From Sporomusa malonica (lineage in GTDB: Bacteria; Bacillota; Negativicutes; Sporomusales; Sporomusaceae), in NCBI RefSeq assembly GCF_041428715.1, contig NZ_CP155572.1: a stretch of 64,000 nucleotides of DNA; one strand, given 5' to 3'. The translations under genes and the position numbers were made by a program. Below are positions 9,425 through 18,398 of the stretch, in pieces (the stretch's first letter is position 1; every line of letters begins with the position of its first letter). The notes beneath the pieces were generated by a model. The model made no database searches. It saw only the letters and a list, made by a program, of their open reading frames with translations, and was not told the origin of the DNA.

Positions 9425-10663
9425 ATGACACATTCAATCAGCGATTTTCAAGAGGAATCGTTCAAATGCATCCGATGTGGGCTGTGTCAGATGGTGTGTC
9501 CGATCTATGCGGAACTTGGTTCTGAACCGGCGGTGGCTCGTGGCAAAGTTAGACTGGTAAAGGAACTGATCGACGGCAACATTACGGTTTCGCCACGCTT
9601 TAAAGAAATTATGGATCTATGTCTTAACTGCAAAGCATGTGTAGCCAACTGCCCGCCCGCGGTGCATACTGATAAACTGGTTTTAGCGGCCAGAGCCCAC
9701 ATTGCCGACAAGGTCGGACTGCCCTTCCCGGTCAAAGCGGCGTTGCAGAATTTTCTTCCCAACAATGACATGCAGGGATTTGCGGCAAAAATGGCTTACT
9801 TTTATCAAATCTCCGGCATGCAGAAGCTGGTGCGGACCAGCGGCATCCTCAAAGCAGTATCCACGGATATGGCCCATCAGGAGAGCTTGATGCCGAATTT
9901 CGCACCCCAGACTTTTCGCAGTATCCTTTTCCAACGGTCGCAGAAAAAGGGCGGCAAAATCCGGGTGGCCTATTTTATCAGTTGCATGACCAACATGGTC
10001 AATCCTGCCCTTGGGAAAGCGGTTATTGATGTGCTTGAGCGTCATGGCTGTGAAGTCGTAATCCCAACGGACGTCCAATGCTGCGGTACGCCCCACCTGG
10101 CTTACGGCGACAGGGAGATGGCTAAAAAACTGGTGGCTCACAACGTCAAATTGTTGATGGAAACCGGCGCAGAAGTAATCGTAACTGATTGTGCGACCTG
10201 CGGCGGTGTTCTGAAAGAATACGGAGAATTGCTGCCTGAAGCCACCGATTTTGCGAAAAAAGTCCGCGACGTATCTGAATTTCTGGTAGATACCATCGGT
10301 GTCAAAGCAGGGAACAAACCCACCGAAGCAATCGTGACCTATCACGACTCGTGTCATCTGAACCGCGGCCAGGGAGTCAAAGCGCAACCGCGCGAAATCC
10401 TCAAAGCCATACCGGGTCTCGTATTCAAAGAAATGTCGGAATCGGATCGGTGCTGCGGCAGTGCTGGCAGCTTCGGCATGACCCACTACGAATTGTCACA
10501 ACGCATTCTGGACCGGAAGCTCAACAACGCAGCAACCGTAAACGCCGCCATAATCGCAACCGGGTGCCCGGCGTGCCGAATGCAGATTAATCATGGTATA
10601 GCCCGCAGAAATCTGCCGATGACAGTAGAACACCCAATTGAACTATTAGCCAAAACCTTTTAG
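9425..10663 (+). CDS. Fe-S subunit of hydroxyacid dehydrogenase, GlcF type
   Basis: A 412-residue protein with two N-terminal 4Fe-4S motifs (CIRCGLCQMVCP near residue 15 and CLNCKACVANCP near 65) and two C-terminal cysteine-rich CCG domains (CCGTPHLAYG near 220, DRCCGSAGSFG near 340, with TGCPACRMQI at the end). It should carry electrons from the flavoprotein encoded immediately upstream; the acceptor is unknown and no EtfAB genes are nearby. A long open frame on the opposite strand over this gene is treated as a high-GC shadow. Confidence 0.9.
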   Translation: MTHSISDFQEESFKCIRCGLCQMVCPIYAELGSEPAVARGKVRLVKELIDGNITVSPRFKEIMDLCLNCKACVANCPPAVHTDKLVLAARAHIADKVGLPFPVKAALQNFLPNNDMQGFAAKMAYFYQISGMQKLVRTSGILKAVSTDMAHQESLMPNFAPQTFRSILFQRSQKKGGKIRVAYFISCMTNMVNPALGKAVIDVLERHGCEVVIPTDVQCCGTPHLAYGDREMAKKLVAHNVKLLMETGAEVIVTDCATCGGVLKEYGELLPEATDFAKKVRDVSEFLVDTIGVKAGNKPTEAIVTYHDSCHLNRGQGVKAQPREILKAIPGLVFKEMSESDRCCGSAGSFGMTHYELSQRILDRKLNNAATVNAAIIATGCPACRMQINHGIARRNLPMTVEHPIELLAKTF

Positions 10664-10776
10664 AAGGAATGCCATTGTGAAACGATTCCAACAAAGGGAA
10701 ATTTCCTCCGTCATCGTGATCGACTGAAGGAAGTGCAGAGACTAGAGTTCTTTAAAAAATGTAGTTCGAAAAGTGA

Positions 10777-10858
10777 TTGACATATGGCTTTTAGTATACT
10801 ACACTGAAATTAATAATAGTTAGAAAATTTAATCAACTCATCATACCAGTAATACAGG
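10777..10858 (+). promoter_or_regulatory. Promoter and operator region of the GntR regulator
   Basis: TTGACA (10777-10782), 17 bp, then TACACT (10800-10805) forms a fair sigma-A promoter. The palindrome TAGTATACTA (10792-10801) lies between the two boxes. Downstream, two 9-mers stand in tandem: TCATACCAG (10841-10849) and TAATACAGG (10850-10858). The same paired 9-mer recurs twice beyond the gene, so it is a good candidate for the regulator's own operator. Confidence 0.5.
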
Positions 10859-10880
10859 AGAACTGTGAAAGGGAGATTTA

Positions 10881-11627
10881 ATGGGTACAAATCACCTGCT
10901 CCACGACAGAGAAGGCATAGTGCGTGGTAATATTTTTGATGCTACTGTAGCGCGTTTACGAGCATTTATTGATTGCGGAAGTCTGAGTGCAGGAGACAAG
11001 TTGCCGTCGGAACGTGAGCTCGGAGAACAGCTTGGTGTTAGTCGATCTGTATTACGGGAGGCACTAAGAGTTGTAGAATCGCAAGGCCTTATAACTATGA
11101 TTCAGGGCAAAGGTGCATATGTTAGAAAACCTGGAATTCGAACTGTCATTGAACCGGTTCAGCGACTGATAAGGAATGGATCAATCACATTAGCAAACCT
11201 AATGCAAGCAAGGGCTATTATTGAGCCAGAGGTTGCAAAAATTGCTAGTCTTAATGTCACTGAGGATCAGATTAGTAGGCTTGAGCAAGATTGCCGCGAG
11301 ATGATCAAATATTTAGATTTTCCTGAAAGATATCTTCAAGCTGACACAAACTTCCATAGAGGCTTGGCGGAAGCCACTGGCAACCCTGTGCTTATTATTA
11401 TGATGTGGCCTCTAATTAACTTATTTGCTGGGTTTGTTCCATTGTTTTACGAACGACCTGGGACTCCGCAGAAGGTATTTTCAGCACATGAAGATTTACT
11501 TAATGCGCTTAAGTTGCATGATCCAGAGGGAGCCGAAAAATCGATGCAGGCACATTTGGCAGAGGTAACAGAATGGTTCGGAAATCTCGCCGGCGAAAAA
11601 ATTTTCAATAGTGATGAGGACTATTGA
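10881..11627 (+). CDS. GntR-family regulator, FadR/FCD subfamily
   Basis: A 248-residue transcription factor with an N-terminal winged helix (LPSERELGEQLGVSRSVLREAL) and a C-terminal all-helical FCD domain whose conserved Asp/His residues (DTNFHRGLAEATGN) usually bind a metal and a carboxylate effector. FCD regulators commonly sense hydroxy or oxo acids such as lactate or pyruvate. ATG 10881 follows GGGAGATTTA. It stands between glcDF and korDABC, with similar tandem 9-bp repeats on both sides, so it likely controls the korDABC-transporter-racemase genes and itself. Confidence 0.9.
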   Translation: MGTNHLLHDREGIVRGNIFDATVARLRAFIDCGSLSAGDKLPSERELGEQLGVSRSVLREALRVVESQGLITMIQGKGAYVRKPGIRTVIEPVQRLIRNGSITLANLMQARAIIEPEVAKIASLNVTEDQISRLEQDCREMIKYLDFPERYLQADTNFHRGLAEATGNPVLIIMMWPLINLFAGFVPLFYERPGTPQKVFSAHEDLLNALKLHDPEGAEKSMQAHLAEVTEWFGNLAGEKIFNSDEDY

Positions 11628-12207
11628 TGGAATTTGTAATAAACTAGGAAATTTCACAGGTAGAAAGGTGACGGATTTTTGAACATTGTATCTCTGCAGT
11701 AATTATAAATATCTGCGAAGTGTAATAGTTTAAGTGTCGCGTCGTGATATTTAATATATCACAAGTAACTTGTCATACCAGTCATACCAGTTGGCGTTAT
11801 TCTGGTTTCCCTGAGATAATGTATTCTTTTTCAAGGAGTACCGATATTCATAAAAGTATAACATATTGTATTATGGAAACCACTTGTCATACAGGTAATA
11901 CAGGTGGTTTGATCAGAGGGCGATCTGATGAATTTACGACAGGAATTTCAATCTAAGTTGTTTTCTGCGGATCAGGCCTAAAGCTTCATCAATATTGTTC
12001 ATCCGGATTCTTACGAGGAGTTAATCAGAGATACGAGAGATGGTATATGGCGGAAGACCAACAAAATCTCCTAATCTTTATTTCGTGGTACAGGCGAATA
12101 TTACAATGCTTCAAAAATAGCGTATGCCCCAGATAATATAATTTGCGTTCGGGGAAGCCCTATACAAGTGCTTCCGATAATATAAAAAACTTAAGGAGGA
12201 ATGGGTT
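11628..12207 (+). promoter_or_regulatory. Regulatory intergenic region before korDABC with tandem operators
   Basis: No convincing gene lies in these 580 bp. It holds TCATACCAG twice in perfect tandem (11773-11781, 11782-11790) and TCATACAGG/TAATACAGG (11887-11895, 11896-11904), matching the pair upstream of the GntR gene. An inverted repeat GTGATAT-N5-ATATCAC spans 11744-11762, next to the first pair. A small hairpin GGAAGC/GCTTCC occurs at 12153-12175 just before the korD ribosome site (AAGGAGG, about 12193-12199). The long leader suggests several layers of control; the promoter itself could not be fixed. Confidence 0.55.
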
Positions 12208-12411
12208 ATGCCAAAACCGGTTATTCGAGAGGAAAGGTGTAAAGGGTGCGGGCTGTGTGTAGATGTATGCCCCAAAGACATTATTGTTATGTCTTCGGAT
12301 TTTAATGCCAAAGGATATCATCCTGTGTCTTGCCCCGATGATTCAGAGTGTGTTGGGTGCACGCTATGTGCGAAGGCCTGTCCAGATGTAGTAATTGAAA
12401 TTTACGAATAG
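12208..12411 (+). CDS. korD: 2-oxoacid:ferredoxin oxidoreductase, ferredoxin (delta) subunit
   Basis: A 67-residue 2x[4Fe-4S] ferredoxin-like subunit with CKGCGLCVDVCP and CVGCTLCAKACP. In four-subunit 2-oxoglutarate or 2-oxoisovalerate:ferredoxin oxidoreductases this chain wires the TPP site to free ferredoxin. It opens the korDABC operon and is preceded by AAGGAGGAATGGGTT. A second, very similar copy lies at 51510-51725 on the other strand. Confidence 0.88.
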   Translation: MPKPVIREERCKGCGLCVDVCPKDIIVMSSDFNAKGYHPVSCPDDSECVGCTLCAKACPDVVIEIYE

Positions 12412-12426
12412 AATGGGAGTGAAAAA

Positions 12427-13494
12427 ATGTCAGAAAAAGTATTGATGAAAGGTAATGAAGCTATCGGTGAAGCTGCTGTCATCGCCGGTTGCAGGTACTA
12501 TTTTGGTTATCCTATCACACCGCAGTCAGAACTTATTGAATACATGGCAAAGCGTTTACCGCAAGTTGAAGGTGTATTTTTGCAAGCTGAGAGCGAAGTT
12601 GCAGCAATTAATATGGTTTATGGTGCCGCTGGTGCCGGAGCCAGAGTCATGACTTCCTCATCAAGCCCGGGAGTGAGTCTTAAACAAGAAGGAATTTCTT
12701 ATATTGCGGCCGGTGAATTGCCCTGTGTAATTGTGAACATTATGAGAGGCGGTCCAGGACTAGGCGGCATACAGCCAGGCCAGGCCGATTACTTTCAGGC
12801 AACAAAAGGTGGCGGTCATGGTGACTACCACTGTATTGTGGTTGCGCCGAACAGTGTACAAGAAATGGCTGAACTAACAGTGCATGCTTTTAATCTTGCG
12901 GATCAATACCGTAATCCGGTAATGATTTTAAGTGATGGTGCTCTCGGCCAAATGATGGAACCAGTTAACTTTCACGATCTCCCTGTAATTCCGGTAGATA
13001 AGCCATGGGCTACAACGGGCATGGGTGAGCGGGATAAACCTAATATGATCGATACTCTTCGGCTTAAGGCTGATGAGTTAGAAGAATTAAACAATACGCT
13101 GCAAAAAAAGTATGCGTTGCTTCAGGAACGGGAAGTTCGTTGGGAAGAAACCTTTACTGAAGATGCAGATCTTGTGCTTGTGGCTTACGGAATATCGTCG
13201 CGTGTTGCATATTCAGCCATGGAAATGGCGAGAGAAAAGGGCTATAAGGTAGGTCTGTTCAGGCCCGTTACGTTGTGGCCTTTCCCGAAAGAAGCTTTGG
13301 CGAAGGCTGTAAATAAGGCATCAGATGTTTTAACGATAGAGCTCAGTGCTGGGCAGATGGTTGAGGATGTTAACCTTGCAATCAAGTGTTCCAAGCCGGT
13401 TCATTTCTATGGTCGCACTGGCGGCATGATGATGAATCCTCAGGATGTTTACAAGCAAATAGTCAAAATATTTGAAACAAAAGGGGGCAAATAA
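12427..13494 (+). CDS. korA: 2-oxoacid:ferredoxin oxidoreductase alpha subunit
   Basis: A 355-residue alpha subunit (pyrimidine-binding and C-terminal domains of the TPP enzyme fold). GYPITPQSELIEYMA near residue 25 and the glycine-rich RGGPGLGGIQPGQADYFQ segment are characteristic. It starts 15 nt after korD with a GGGAGTG ribosome site. The complex converts a 2-oxo acid plus CoA to acyl-CoA and CO2, reducing ferredoxin. The family covers 2-oxoglutarate, branched-chain and other oxo acids, so the substrate is open; the neighbouring transporters and racemases favour a catabolic substrate. Confidence 0.9.
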   Translation: MSEKVLMKGNEAIGEAAVIAGCRYYFGYPITPQSELIEYMAKRLPQVEGVFLQAESEVAAINMVYGAAGAGARVMTSSSSPGVSLKQEGISYIAAGELPCVIVNIMRGGPGLGGIQPGQADYFQATKGGGHGDYHCIVVAPNSVQEMAELTVHAFNLADQYRNPVMILSDGALGQMMEPVNFHDLPVIPVDKPWATTGMGERDKPNMIDTLRLKADELEELNNTLQKKYALLQEREVRWEETFTEDADLVLVAYGISSRVAYSAMEMAREKGYKVGLFRPVTLWPFPKEALAKAVNKASDVLTIELSAGQMVEDVNLAIKCSKPVHFYGRTGGMMMNPQDVYKQIVKIFETKGGK

Positions 13495-13496
13495 CA

Positions 13497-14246
13497 ATGA
13501 CGAAAAAGTTGTTTGCTAGACCGCAAGCGTTGACTGATGTGTCGACTCACTACTGCCCAGGTTGTCAGCACGGAATAATTCATCGCTTAGTGGCGGAAGT
13601 GATTGATGAACTAGGAATACAGAAAAAAACAATTGGTGTCGTACCTGTTGGCTGCTCAGTACTGGCAGATCAATATTTTGATATAGATTCTCAACAAGCA
13701 GCTCATGGTCGTGCTCCTGCAGTTGCCACCGGCATTAAACGTGTACATCCAAAAAATGTAGTTTTCACATACCAGGGAGACGGCGACATTGCTGCGATCG
13801 GCATGGCGGAAGTAGTGCATGCAGCCGCGCGTGGCGAAAAGATAACGACAATATTTGTAAATAACGCTATCTATGGCATGACTGGCGGTCAAATGGCACC
13901 AACTACGTTGGTAAACCAAGTAACAGCGACATCTCCCTATGGCCGCCAGCTTTCATCAGCCGGGTCGCCAATACGTTTATCCGAGCTGCTGGCAACCTTA
14001 GATGGGGCAAAGTATATTGCTCGAGTTTCAGTCAATGACCCGGCTAATATGACTAAGGCAAAAGCAGCGATTAAAGCGGCTTTCGAAGTTCAAATTCGCG
14101 GGGAAGGTTTTTCGTTGGTGGAAGTATTGGCTACATGCCCAACAAATTGGGGTAAGTCTCCGGTAGAAGCGAAAAAATGGTTGAAGGAAAATATGCTACC
14201 ACAATTCCCACTCGGCATCTATAAAAATATTGAGGGGGTGAAATAA
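13497..14246 (+). CDS. korB: 2-oxoacid:ferredoxin oxidoreductase beta subunit
   Basis: A 249-residue TPP-binding beta subunit. HYCPGCQHGIIHR near the N-terminus supplies cluster or TPP contacts, and YQGDGDIAAIG followed by NNAIYGMTGGQMAPTT forms the Mg-TPP motif. It begins 2 nt after korA and its stop overlaps the korC start (TAATG), indicating translational coupling. Confidence 0.9.
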   Translation: MTKKLFARPQALTDVSTHYCPGCQHGIIHRLVAEVIDELGIQKKTIGVVPVGCSVLADQYFDIDSQQAAHGRAPAVATGIKRVHPKNVVFTYQGDGDIAAIGMAEVVHAAARGEKITTIFVNNAIYGMTGGQMAPTTLVNQVTATSPYGRQLSSAGSPIRLSELLATLDGAKYIARVSVNDPANMTKAKAAIKAAFEVQIRGEGFSLVEVLATCPTNWGKSPVEAKKWLKENMLPQFPLGIYKNIEGVK

Positions 14247-14794
14247 TGAGGCACGAAATTATTATGTCAGGCTTTGGCGGGCAAGGGGTAATGGTCATGG
14301 GCCAACTTCTAACCTATGCGGGAATGCTGGAAAATAAAAATGTGTCATGGATGCCTTCCTATGGTCCTGAAATGCGGGGCGGGACTGCAAATTGTTCCGT
14401 CATCATCACAGAGGGGTCTGTGGGTGCGCCAATTGTTACCGAGCCGACGGCGGCTGTAATAATGAACTTGCCATCACTAGATAAGTTTGAAGCAACAATC
14501 AAGGCAAATGGGGCTCTGATTATCAATAGTTCGCTTGTTAATAAACAGGTACAACGCGATGATATCAAGGCCTATCTTGTTCCTATTAATGAAATTGCCA
14601 ATGAGTTGGGTAGTATAAAAATGATCAATATGGTGGCTTTAGGAGCACTATTGGCTGCCACAGATGTCGTAGAGAAAGAATCACTTATGAATGCTTTTGC
14701 GAAAAAGTTTGCTTCGAAGCCCGGAATGGTGCCTGCAAATCAAGAAGCTCTTAATAAGGGCTACGATTTCGTGATGCAGATTAAGGCGAATTAG
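14246..14794 (+). CDS. korC: 2-oxoacid:ferredoxin oxidoreductase gamma subunit
   Basis: A 182-residue gamma subunit opening with IIMSGFGGQGVMVMGQLL and containing YGPEMRGGTANCSV, both standard for the 2-oxoacid oxidoreductase gamma family that binds CoA. It overlaps korB by one base and ends the korDABC set. The next gene (an MFS transporter) begins 94 nt later with no obvious terminator between, so read-through is likely. Confidence 0.9.
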   Translation: MRHEIIMSGFGGQGVMVMGQLLTYAGMLENKNVSWMPSYGPEMRGGTANCSVIITEGSVGAPIVTEPTAAVIMNLPSLDKFEATIKANGALIINSSLVNKQVQRDDIKAYLVPINEIANELGSIKMINMVALGALLAATDVVEKESLMNAFAKKFASKPGMVPANQEALNKGYDFVMQIKAN

Positions 14795-14888
14795 TTAAGT
14801 GTTTTTGGTTTAATGAAATTACATAGAGCGGAAGGGGGAGTGTTAGGTTTTCCCAAGGTGCAAATTTTTTAATTAGGAGGGGCCATAC

Positions 14889-16178
14889 TTGAGTAACGTA
14901 ACCGTGCGGCAGGTAGCTGGTGTCAAGCCAACTAAGGAAAGATGGGTGTTAGTGCTTATTCTACTCTTGACGTTGCTGATCGCTTATTGGGATCGGGTTA
15001 ATGTTTCTATACTTTTGGCAGATAATTCATTTCTTACTGAAATGGGAATCAAAGGTGATCCGGTCCAGATGGGGTTAATCATGACGCTCTTTCTCATCGC
15101 TTACGGTCTAGCTAATGTATTGCTTAGCCCATTAGGAGACTGGATGGGACCGCGGAAAGCAATGTCTCTGTCTATTCTTTTGTGGACAATTTCAGTTGCC
15201 ATTGGTGGTTTTGCTACGGTTTTTACAACCCTACTAGTATCGCGTGTTATTTTAGGCGTTGGCGAGGGTATGCATTGGCCAATGCAGAGCAGTTTCGTTA
15301 AGAATTGGTTTCCGCCAAGTGAACGCGGCAAAGCAAATGCTGTATGGCTCATTGGTCTTATGGGGGGACCGGCTCTAGCGATGCCTTTCTTTAGCTGGGT
15401 TCTTTCAATGTGGGGCTGGCGCGGCACATTCTTTTCTTTAGTCCTGCTAGGTATGATACCGCTATTAATTCTATGGTTTTACGTTACTGACCATCCTCGC
15501 CAACATAAACGGGTAAATCAGGAAGAGCTTGATTTGATCGAGAGTGGATTGAAAGTTGAAGCAGAACTACAAAAAGGAATTGCAACCGAAACCCTAGTGC
15601 AACGGATTAAGAGTTTCGCGACAGACTATCGTTTTTGGCTGCTAACTGTCAACTATTTTTGCGTTGCGTCTATTTGGTGGGGAACAATGGCTTGGTTACC
15701 AAGTTATCTCAAGGAAGCACGGGGATTTTCCTGGGCTGCTATGGGGGCGCTTTCTTCATTGCCGTATTTGCTGGGTGGCGTGAGTCTACTGGTTTTTGGT
15801 CATCTTGCAGATAAATGGGGTCGGCGGGCACCTTTCATTTGTTTTGGACACGTCGGTGCTGCTCTTGGAATTTATTTTGGCGCCCATGCACCAGATGATC
15901 TTACGGCTGCAATACTAATTTCCGGTGGTATCGCATCAATCGCTCTTGCTCTGCCTCAATCTTGGACAATATTACAGCAAATCGTTCCTTCTAAAGCTGT
16001 AGGTGCGGCTACTGGTTCGATGAACGGTCTAGCAAATGCCGGATCAGCGTTTGCTCCGGTATTGATTGGCTATTTCATTAGTGTTACAGGGGGATATGTG
16101 GGTGGACTAATGTTTCTAGTGGGAGTAGCAATTCTCGGAGCGCTTTGCATGGCAGTGTTATCTCTGAAAAACTACTAA
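14889..16178 (+). CDS. MFS transporter, anion:cation symporter (ACS) type
   Basis: A 429-residue, 12-helix permease of the major facilitator superfamily. The first helix carries YWDRVNVSILL, a hallmark of ACS-family organic-anion symporters (hexuronate, glucarate, galactonate and similar acids). Loop motifs such as GDWMGPRKAM and GHLADKWGRRAP are present. TTG 14889 is the likely start, with AGGAGG at 14875-14880. It lies between korDABC and a LarA-family racemase, consistent with uptake of a hydroxy acid. Confidence 0.85.
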   Translation: MSNVTVRQVAGVKPTKERWVLVLILLLTLLIAYWDRVNVSILLADNSFLTEMGIKGDPVQMGLIMTLFLIAYGLANVLLSPLGDWMGPRKAMSLSILLWTISVAIGGFATVFTTLLVSRVILGVGEGMHWPMQSSFVKNWFPPSERGKANAVWLIGLMGGPALAMPFFSWVLSMWGWRGTFFSLVLLGMIPLLILWFYVTDHPRQHKRVNQEELDLIESGLKVEAELQKGIATETLVQRIKSFATDYRFWLLTVNYFCVASIWWGTMAWLPSYLKEARGFSWAAMGALSSLPYLLGGVSLLVFGHLADKWGRRAPFICFGHVGAALGIYFGAHAPDDLTAAILISGGIASIALALPQSWTILQQIVPSKAVGAATGSMNGLANAGSAFAPVLIGYFISVTGGYVGGLMFLVGVAILGALCMAVLSLKNY

Positions 16179-16224
16179 GAGAAGTAGAGTATAGATTAAT
16201 ATTTGAGTTTAGGAGGTACTTTTT

Positions 16225-17520
16225 ATGCCGGAAACAGTATTTGAATTTGGTTATGGAAGTAGCAAGATAAAGGTAGGTCTGTCAGAAGAAAAAATTATTA
16301 ACAATGTTTTGGGCAAGCCCTGTCCAGCAATTGTAGATGTTCCGGCTGCAGTACGTGAGGCGCTCCGCAATCCAATTGGAACTCCTCCGCTTAAGGAGGT
16401 TGTTAAATCTGGTGACAGGGTTGCAGTAGTGGTCAGTGACATTACTCGTGCTTGGGTCAAGTTCGATCAATTTCTTCCGGTTTTACTAGACGAATTGAAT
16501 GAAGCAGGCATTCCTGATCAGAACATATTCATTATCATCGCTCCTGGTGCTCACCGTTTGAATACGAAAGAAGAGTTTATTGTGCTGTGTGGGGAAAAGG
16601 TATGCCAGCGGGTTGCCGTCTATAACCACGAATGCCACAATCAAGATGAACTGGTGTACACCGGCAAGACCAAGAGTGGAGTCGAGTGTTACATTAATAA
16701 GAGAGTAGCCGAGGCCGATAAAGTAATTTTGACTGGTGGCATTGTTCACCACCTGATGGCTGGTTTCGGTGGCGGTCGCAAGGCGATATTACCCGGCATC
16801 AGCGGGTTTAAGACTATTCAAGGAAATCACCTATTTTGCATGAATAAAGAAGTGGGTAAGGGACTAAACCCGAACTGTATTTCCGGCAAGCTTGACGGAA
16901 ACGAAATGAATGAAGACATGATTGAGCAAGCTGCTTTGGCAAAGCCGGATTTTTTACTAAATGCCGTGTTTACGCCGGAGAATAAGTTTGCCAAGTTTGT
17001 CGCTGGACACTGGTATGAAGCTTGGCTGGCGGGAACAAAAATGGTAGATGAAATATACGGTATTCCCATTAATGCACAGGCTGATTTGGTAGTCTCGTCT
17101 GCCGGTGGCTTTCCCAAAGACATTAACCTATACCAGGGTGTAAAGACAATTGACAATGCCTATATGGCTGCAAAACCAGGCGGAGCTGCTATTTGTTTTA
17201 TGGAACTGCCAGATATTATGGAGCCGGCTGAATTTAGCGATTGGTTTAAATATCCAACAATGCTAGAGCATGAGATGGCTCTGCGGGAGAATTTTACAAT
17301 TCCCGGATTTTTGGCTTACCGATTATTGGATATAGCTCGCCAATTGTCGTTAATCATTGTTACGAAAAAGGAAAATACCGAATTTATTAGAAAAGCTGGC
17401 ATGATTCCAGCGGCTACAACAGAAGAAGCACTCGCGATTGCTCAAGAGAAGCTGGGACGTGAAGATTACACTATTACAGTAATGACTACCGCCGCAAATA
17501 CAGTGCCTGTGCTGAAATAG
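16225..17520 (+). CDS. larA: LarA-family nickel-dependent hydroxyacid racemase/epimerase
   Basis: A 431-residue protein of the lactate racemase family, which uses a nickel-pincer nucleotide to racemise or epimerise 2-hydroxy acids through a 2-oxo intermediate. Family features are visible: the SDITRA loop (LarA proteins usually have D-x-TRP), GAHR for the first catalytic histidine, HHLMAGFGGGRKAILPG for the second histidine and the cofactor-linking lysine. The TRP-to-TRA change hints at a non-lactate substrate. The start has GGAGGT upstream. No larB/C/E cofactor genes are in the window. Known relatives act on lactate, malate, phenyllactate and longer hydroxy acids, so the exact substrate is open. 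Confidence 0.82.
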   Translation: MPETVFEFGYGSSKIKVGLSEEKIINNVLGKPCPAIVDVPAAVREALRNPIGTPPLKEVVKSGDRVAVVVSDITRAWVKFDQFLPVLLDELNEAGIPDQNIFIIIAPGAHRLNTKEEFIVLCGEKVCQRVAVYNHECHNQDELVYTGKTKSGVECYINKRVAEADKVILTGGIVHHLMAGFGGGRKAILPGISGFKTIQGNHLFCMNKEVGKGLNPNCISGKLDGNEMNEDMIEQAALAKPDFLLNAVFTPENKFAKFVAGHWYEAWLAGTKMVDEIYGIPINAQADLVVSSAGGFPKDINLYQGVKTIDNAYMAAKPGGAAICFMELPDIMEPAEFSDWFKYPTMLEHEMALRENFTIPGFLAYRLLDIARQLSLIIVTKKENTEFIRKAGMIPAATTEEALAIAQEKLGREDYTITVMTTAANTVPVLK

Positions 17521-17630
17521 GCAGTCGAAGTACAAGCGGATGAAAAAAGAACCTGCTTGCTGTTGTGGGGCGGGTGGCTCATTCAGTTTGGCACACTATG
17601 ATATCAAATTTGTATAGGTGGTGGGATCAT

Positions 17631-18317
17631 ATGCAGGATACCGATAGTCCACTGATTCAAGGTGCAAGAATAAAAATATTTCTGGGCGAATTTGGTAGTG
17701 GCAAGACCGAACTAGCTGTAAATTATGCATTGCAAATCAAGGGGCTGGGCTTTAAGACGGCAATAGTCGATATTGATCTCGTAAAACCTTACTTTCGTAC
17801 CCGGGAAAATCGGAGCTTGCTAGAAAAAAATGGAATAGAGGTCGTAGCTCCAGAACAACGCTTGGAAAGTGCAGATCTTCCGGTTCTGCCGCATAACTTG
17901 ACGAGAGTGCTAAGTCAACCAGATTACCAAGTGGTAATGGATGTAGGGGGAGGGATGGCCGCTACTGTTTTGGGACAATTTAATGAGTTGTTTACCAATA
18001 ATCCGTACCAGGCGATGCTGGTTGTGAATACTTGTCGTCCTTTTACGAGCACGGCGGCAGCAATCGTGGAGTTATTTCATTGTATTGAACATGCATCAAG
18101 ACTAAAAATAGCTGGGATCATTAGTAACACTAATCTGGCAGGCGCAACCACTGAGCAACATATTCAAACTGGATTGGCTATTACTGAGGTTGCGGCTGCG
18201 CAGTTAGCGTTGCCTATTCATTGTGTTGTAATACCGGAATGGCTGTCGGGCAAGGTAAGCACACACTATCCAATATTTATCCTAAAGCCATATACCCAGT
18301 ATCCGTGGATTGGTTAG
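17631..18317 (+). CDS. P-loop NTPase of unknown role in the LarA operon
   Basis: A 228-residue protein with a Walker A GEFGSGKTE near residue 20, an IVDIDLVKPYFRTRE segment resembling the switch/Walker A' region of SIMIBI-type (MinD/CooC-like) NTPases, and VVMDVGGG as a probable Walker B region. ATG 17631 is preferred (AGGTGG at 17616-17621) over the upstream GTG 17565. It sits between a LarA racemase and an MFS transporter on the same strand. SIMIBI NTPases include metallochaperones for nickel enzymes, so a role in LarA maturation is a guess worth testing; no metal-binding cysteine pair is obvious. Function otherwise unknown. Confidence 0.7.
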   Translation: MQDTDSPLIQGARIKIFLGEFGSGKTELAVNYALQIKGLGFKTAIVDIDLVKPYFRTRENRSLLEKNGIEVVAPEQRLESADLPVLPHNLTRVLSQPDYQVVMDVGGGMAATVLGQFNELFTNNPYQAMLVVNTCRPFTSTAAAIVELFHCIEHASRLKIAGIISNTNLAGATTEQHIQTGLAITEVAAAQLALPIHCVVIPEWLSGKVSTHYPIFILKPYTQYPWIG

Positions 18318-18398
18318 ATGCGTCGATGAAAGAGCACTTGTAATTAAGTGGAAGAGTATTCATTAAGTTCGTGTAAAATGGAAAAGGGGGCCCCATAT

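Noticed and set aside
9683..10486. Open frame of 267 codons on the minus strand inside glcF
   Set aside because: Same reason; the plus-strand Fe-S protein has clear cysteine motifs throughout.
11744..11956. 70-codon frame in the regulatory region before korD
   Set aside because: It overlaps the tandem 9-bp operator repeats and has no ribosome site or sensible protein composition.
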